Origin: an uncultured Litorilinea sp.
Lineage (GTDB): Bacteria; Chloroflexota; Anaerolineae; Caldilineales; Caldilineaceae
NCBI GenBank assembly: GCA_937922105.1
Contig: CAKZVN010000369.1
Span: 1 to 10,382 of the forward strand
Length of the DNA stretch: 10,382 nucleotides
Reading direction: 5' to 3'
The translations under genes and the position numbers were made by a program. The notes under the pieces are model-generated. The model did not search any database and was not told the origin of the DNA. It was given only the letters and a program-made list of their open reading frames with translations. Shown here piece after piece: positions 7,981 to 10,382 of this stretch. Every line of letters begins with the position of its first letter. Positions within the stretch are counted from its first letter, which is position 1.

Positions 7981-8007
7981 ATATCCCACAGTCTTGTTGT
8001 GGGATAT
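7981..8007. other. Perfect hairpin formed by array copies 2 and 3 (10-bp stem, 7-nt loop)
   Basis: ATATCCCACA at 7981-7990 and TGTGGGATAT at 7998-8007 are exact reverse complements around GTCTTGT. TT follows and then G, so the U-tract is too short for a good terminator by itself. In RNA the left arm could instead pair with copy 1 (7965-7971), giving a competing fold. Confidence 0.7.
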
Positions 8008-8019
8008 TTGTGGGATAGC

Positions 8020-8044
8020 TGTGGGAAACGACCGATTTCCCACA
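8020..8044. other. Perfect hairpin formed by array copies 5 and 6 (9-bp stem, 7-nt loop)
   Basis: TGTGGGAAA at 8020-8028 and TTTCCCACA at 8036-8044 are exact reverse complements around CGACCGA. It has the same loop length as the hairpin at 7981-8007, which suggests a repeated architecture. No T-run follows. Confidence 0.7.
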
Positions 8045-8099
8045 CAGTAGGGCATCAGGCCTGCATTCTCAATTGGATAGCGGTACGCAGCTAGACCGG

Positions 8100-8147
8100 T
8101 ATCCCATCCTGGAAGCGATCGGTTTCCAGGATGGGGTATTGTTTGTT
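8100..8147 (+). terminator. Intrinsic terminator for the pth-mfd transcript
   Basis: A 15-bp stem (8100-8114 with 8124-8138, one G-T pair, extendable inward by two pairs) is followed by TTGTTTGTT at 8139-8147. The T-rich tract lies on the + strand side, so it fits best as the end of mfd transcription. The opposite side has no T-run, so it is less convincing as a terminator for the HMG-CoA synthase gene arriving from the right. Confidence 0.75.
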
Positions 8148-8156
8148 AGGGCAGGG

Positions 8157-9209
8157 CTAGTGGGTGGCGAGCTTGCGGCGCAAGCGCGCGTACTGGGCGT
8201 AATCCACCGGCACGCGGCGGCGGATGTAGTCCCAGGTGCGGGGCGCGGCATCGCGCACTTCCAGAAGCCGTGGTTGCACCACCAGATCGAAGGCATCTGA
8301 GCCGGCGCCGGAGCCGTAGCTGACCATGAGAATGCGATTGCCCGGTTGGGCAATGTCGAGAATGGCGGTGAGGCCGATCATGGCGGAGCCGGCATAGGTG
8401 TTGCCGATCTCGCTCACCAAGAGACCGGCTTCCCATTGCGCGGCGGTGAAGCCCAATTCCGACATGGCGCGGGTGGGAAATTTGACGTTGGGCTGGTGGA
8501 AGACGACGTAATCATAGTCGCGCGGGGTGGCGCGCATCTCTTCCATCATCTGCGCGGCTGCGGGCATGATGTGACCGAAATAGCCGGGGTCTCCGCTGAA
8601 GCGCTCGGCGTGGCTAGGGTAGTGGGTGGAGGGCCGCCGCCAGAAATCGGTGGTATCGGAGACATAGCTGAGGGTGCGCTCGATGCTGACCAACGCCTCC
8701 TCGCGCGGGCCGATGATAAAGGCCGCGCCGCCTGCGCCGGCGGTATATTCCAGCGCGTCGCCCGGACGGCCCTGTGCGGTGTCCATGCCGATGCACAGGG
8801 TGTAGTCAGCCATGCCGCTGCCCACAAAGCCGATGGCAGCCTGCATGGCTTCGGTCCCGGCTTTACAGGCGAATTGCCAGTCGCCGGCGAGGGTGTTGGG
8901 CGTGGCGCCGATGGCTTCGGCGACGATGGTGCCGGTGGGCTTGACCGCGTAGGGATGGCTCTCGCTGCCGACCCAGACCGCGGCGAGGCGCTGGGGGTCG
9001 AGCCGGGCGCGCGCCAGCGCATTGCGCGCCGCCTCCACGCTCATGGTGGCGGTGTCCTCGTCCAGCCCAGGCACGGACTTTTCCTTGACAGGGGTGGCGG
9101 TGTGACCCTCGCTCCAGATGCGCGAGATTTCATGACCGGGTAGGCGATAGCGAGGGACATAAGCGCCGTAGCCGACAATGCCTACGGCGCGGATGGGTTG
9201 TTTGAGCAT
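8157..9209 (-). CDS. Hydroxymethylglutaryl-CoA synthase, archaeal type
   Basis: This enzyme condenses acetyl-CoA with acetoacetyl-CoA to HMG-CoA, the step before HMG-CoA reductase in the mevalonate pathway. The 350-residue length and motifs fit the archaeal-type family (TIGR00748), shorter than eukaryotic or Firmicutes MvaS. Visible sites are E83 in GSESHPYAVKP, the catalytic cysteine C115 in DWQFACKAGTE, H238 in VFHQPN, and thiolase-fold glycine motifs AGAGGAAF (157-164), GNTYAGS (269-275) and SYGSGAGSDAF (297-307). The start is ATG 9207-9209, with AAGGGAG (plus-strand CTCCCTT, 9221-9227) 11 nt upstream. In archaea this enzyme works in a complex with an acetoacetyl-CoA thiolase and a DUF35 zinc protein. 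Neither gene is seen here; the downstream neighbour is the convergent mfd. It follows the reductase on the same strand but has its own probable promoter. The symbol mvaS is not used because that normally names the other family. Confidence 0.93.
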   Translation of the reverse strand: MLKQPIRAVGIVGYGAYVPRYRLPGHEISRIWSEGHTATPVKEKSVPGLDEDTATMSVEAARNALARARLDPQRLAAVWVGSESHPYAVKPTGTIVAEAIGATPNTLAGDWQFACKAGTEAMQAAIGFVGSGMADYTLCIGMDTAQGRPGDALEYTAGAGGAAFIIGPREEALVSIERTLSYVSDTTDFWRRPSTHYPSHAERFSGDPGYFGHIMPAAAQMMEEMRATPRDYDYVVFHQPNVKFPTRAMSELGFTAAQWEAGLLVSEIGNTYAGSAMIGLTAILDIAQPGNRILMVSYGSGAGSDAFDLVVQPRLLEVRDAAPRTWDYIRRRVPVDYAQYARLRRKLATH

Positions 9210-9254
9210 GGTCGTTTGTTCTCCCTTGATGCCGCAATTGGCGCTCTCTATCTA

Positions 9255-9282
9255 ATCATACCACGCCCGTGATGACGGTCAG
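9255..9282 (-). promoter_or_regulatory. Possible promoter for the HMG-CoA synthase gene
   Basis: Read on the - strand, CTGACC (plus positions 9277-9282, 4 of 6 to TTGACA) is followed by 16 bp and TATGAT (plus positions 9255-9260, 5 of 6 to TATAAT). Transcription would start near 9248, about 39 nt before the ATG. It lies between the repeat element and the gene, so the synthase could be expressed apart from the reductase. The -35 match is weak. Confidence 0.45.
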
Positions 9283-9305
9283 ATGGAATCCGGTTAGGCG
9301 ATGAA

Positions 9306-9357
9306 GACGGCGGTTGTCGCGACTCGGTTCTGTCTGAAAAATCGCGATACCGCCGTC
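9306..9357. other. Imperfect long hairpin overlapping the left end of the repeat element
   Basis: GACGGCGGT at 9306-9314 pairs with ACCGCCGTC at 9349-9357, and inside it TCGCGA at 9317-9322 pairs with TCGCGA at 9342-9347. The two stems are separated by 2 nt on one side and 1 nt on the other. It straddles the apparent left border of the 9331-9463 element, so the element may be larger or nested. Confidence 0.5.
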
Positions 9358-9463
9358 ATGCTGAGCGCAGCGAAGCATCCCCCTCCGGTAAGCTGCCGGG
9401 ATTTTTCCTTGCGCTGTGCTCAGGGCAGGCAGCCTAGCGGCTCAGAATGACATTTTTCAGACA
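9331..9463. repeat. Palindromic interspersed repeat (MITE/REP-like) with 12-bp perfect terminal inverted repeats
   Basis: TGTCTGAAAAAT at 9331-9342 is the exact reverse complement of ATTTTTCAGACA at 9452-9463. Inside, GTCATGCTGAGC (9355-9366) matches the reverse complement of GCTCAGAATGAC (9440-9451) at 11 of 12 positions. CTGAGCGCAGCGAAG (9361-9375) also pairs imperfectly with 9408-9423. The left side carries 12 extra bases between the outer and inner repeats. The 133-bp unit has no open frame of note. From memory, CATTCTGAGCGCAGCGAAG-like palindromes are abundant in intergenic DNA of Chloroflexota and some other phyla. No clear target-site duplication is seen. The right end is 4 bp beyond the HMG-CoA reductase stop, so it may act as that gene's 3' hairpin. 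Confidence 0.7.
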
Positions 9464-9467
9464 CGGC

Positions 9468-10382
9468 CTAGTGCTGGGTGGCTAAGAGCGTGCGCGCATG
9501 TTCCACCCGGATGATGCCGTCGGCGACGAGCTGCGCGGCGATGCGCTCCACGTCGTCCCCCTGCGCGCCGGCGGCAATCGCAATTTGGCGCGCGTGGAGG
9601 GCCATGTGACCGCGCTGGATGCCGTCGGTGGCAAGGGCGCGGATGGCGGCTAGGTTTTGCGCCAGGCCGACCGCCGCCATGATCTCGCTCAGTTCGCGTG
9701 CACTCTGGACGCCCAGGATTTTGAGCGCGATCTGGGCGACGGGATGGGCACGCGTTGCGCCGCCGATGATGCCCACGGCGAGGGGCAGTTCGATGCGCCC
9801 CCACAGGGCGGGATAGCTGAACGACGCGGCGCCGGTGCGGTAGAGCGCGCCGGCGGGCATGGCGTCCGCAGCAGGCAGTACGCGCCAGTCGGTGAGCGCA
9901 GTGTAGCGACCGTTGCGCGCGGCGTAGGCGTGCGCGCCCGCTTCAATGGCGCGCCAGTCGTTGCCGGTGGCGAGGGCGACGGCATCAATGCCGTTGAGGA
10001 TACCCTTGTTGTGGGTGGCGGCGCGATAGGGGTCGGCGACGGCAAAGGCATTGGCGTGGACGATGGCGTGGGCGACCTCTAGTCCGCTGCTCTCCGCGCC
10101 GGCAAAGGCGTCCACGGGGATGAGCGTTTCGGCCCAGGCGCGGCGTTGGTCGGTGAGATTGCTGAGAATACGCAAGAGGGCGCGCCCGCCGCTCAGCCGC
10201 TGGAGTGTGGGTGCAATGGTCTCGGCTGCGGTGTTGACGGCATTGGCGCCCATGGCGTCGCGCACGTCGAAGAGCAAGTGCACGATGAGCATGGGACCGG
10301 TGGGCGTCTCCGGCAAGTCGCGCACCTGGATGTCCACCGGGCCGCCGCCCAGACGGGCGATGGTGGGGCTGGTGTTGGCTTG
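9468..10382 (-). CDS. mvaA: Hydroxymethylglutaryl-CoA reductase, class II (5' end outside the window)
   Basis: This enzyme reduces HMG-CoA to mevalonate, the committed step of the mevalonate pathway. The frame stays open to the window edge: 304 residues are visible, and the first of them (QANTSPTIARLGGGPVDIQV) already match the family interior. With a usual length near 430, roughly 125 N-terminal residues, including the ENVIG-type region, are missing. Visible landmarks by position in the fragment are the cofactor-binding DAMGANAVNT (42-51), catalytic Lys in HNKG (K126), catalytic Asp in GNDWR (D142), and catalytic His in RGHMALHAR (H259). These match class II (Pseudomonas mevalonii type, TIGR00532). 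A GTG at 10335-10337 is an internal codon, not the start. The stop is TAG at 9468-9470, 4 bp before the repeat element. The HMG-CoA synthase gene follows on the same strand. NADH or NADPH preference cannot be read with confidence. Confidence 0.95.
   Translation of the reverse strand, partial: QANTSPTIARLGGGPVDIQVRDLPETPTGPMLIVHLLFDVRDAMGANAVNTAAETIAPTLQRLSGGRALLRILSNLTDQRRAWAETLIPVDAFAGAESSGLEVAHAIVHANAFAVADPYRAATHNKGILNGIDAVALATGNDWRAIEAGAHAYAARNGRYTALTDWRVLPAADAMPAGALYRTGAASFSYPALWGRIELPLAVGIIGGATRAHPVAQIALKILGVQSARELSEIMAAVGLAQNLAAIRALATDGIQRGHMALHARQIAIAAGAQGDDVERIAAQLVADGIIRVEHARTLLATQH

Larger units (their letters stand above)
7965..8044. repeat. Iteron-like array: six copies of TGTGGGA(A/T)A
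   Basis: Direct copies lie at 7965-7973 (TGTGGGAAA), 7998-8006 (TGTGGGATA), 8009-8017 (TGTGGGATA) and 8020-8028 (TGTGGGAAA). Inverted copies lie at 7982-7990 (TATCCCACA) and 8036-8044 (TTTCCCACA). All direct copies start in an 11-bp register (7965 + 33, + 11, + 11), so a bound protein would see them on one face of the helix. A degenerate seventh, GTGGGC, is at 7958-7963. The array starts 10 bp after the mfd stop, in a convergent gap where an operator for a nearby promoter is not expected. TTTCCCACA differs at one position from the DnaA box variant TTTTCCACA; the TATCCCACA copies differ more. What binds here, if anything, is unknown. Confidence 0.85.

Noticed and set aside
7965..8044. CRISPR array or replication origin
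   Set aside because: The 9-bp units are far too short for CRISPR repeats and there are no uniform spacers; no AT-rich unwinding region or replication gene is present to call an origin.
8346..9143. 265-residue open frame on the + strand opposite the HMG-CoA synthase gene
   Set aside because: Its Gly/Ala/His-rich product looks like a GC-rich antisense shadow, and the opposite strand codes a well-conserved enzyme.
10335..10337. GTG as the start codon of HMG-CoA reductase
   Set aside because: The frame continues open to the window edge with residues that match the family interior, so the gene is simply cut by the window.

Overview
The window is GC-rich bacterial DNA, densely coded, with six genes I can name by family or motif and one I cannot. 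The combination suggests a member of the Chloroflexota. It has a CapA-like protein with a membrane anchor, a tethered DsbA-like thioredoxin, a Pro/Thr-linker surface protein, a pth-mfd pair, and an archaeal-type HMG-CoA synthase beside a class II HMG-CoA reductase. It also has a palindromic CTGAGCGCAGCGAAG-type interspersed repeat of a kind I associate with these genomes. This placement is inference; no rRNA or other decisive marker is present.

Left part (1-3431, + strand): three genes for proteins that act at or outside the membrane. The first is a 591-residue CapA-like protein. The second is a membrane-tethered DsbA-family thiol oxidoreductase with a CPAC active site and its own good sigma70-type promoter. 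The third is a secreted beta-sandwich-like protein with a Pro/Thr linker and a C-terminal membrane helix. The CapA-like protein has exactly two cysteines, close together in its exported domain, so it is a plausible substrate of the DsbA-like neighbour.

Middle (3432-7954, + strand): a 178-bp spacer with three hairpins, the last a plausible intrinsic terminator, followed by pth (peptidyl-tRNA hydrolase) and mfd (transcription-repair coupling factor) 16 bp apart. The same two genes lie close together in Bacillus. Mfd is longer than usual because of a Pro/Ala-rich insert before its C-terminal domain.

Convergent intergenic region (7955-8156): the most unusual part of the window. Six copies of a 9-mer, TGTGGGA(A/T)A, lie within 80 bp, four direct and two inverted. 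The direct copies are in strict 11-bp register (three consecutive, the fourth 33 bp away). Two direct/inverted pairs form perfect hairpins, each with a 7-nt loop. A separate strong intrinsic terminator follows. The 9-mer resembles a DnaA box with one or more changes; its function is unknown.

Right part (8157-10382, - strand): class II HMG-CoA reductase (5' end outside the window) followed by archaeal-type HMG-CoA synthase, which are consecutive steps of the mevalonate route to isoprenoids. The 258-bp gap between them holds a 133-bp palindromic repeat element with 12-bp perfect terminal inverted repeats, ending 4 bp from the reductase stop codon, and a likely promoter and ribosome binding site for the synthase gene.
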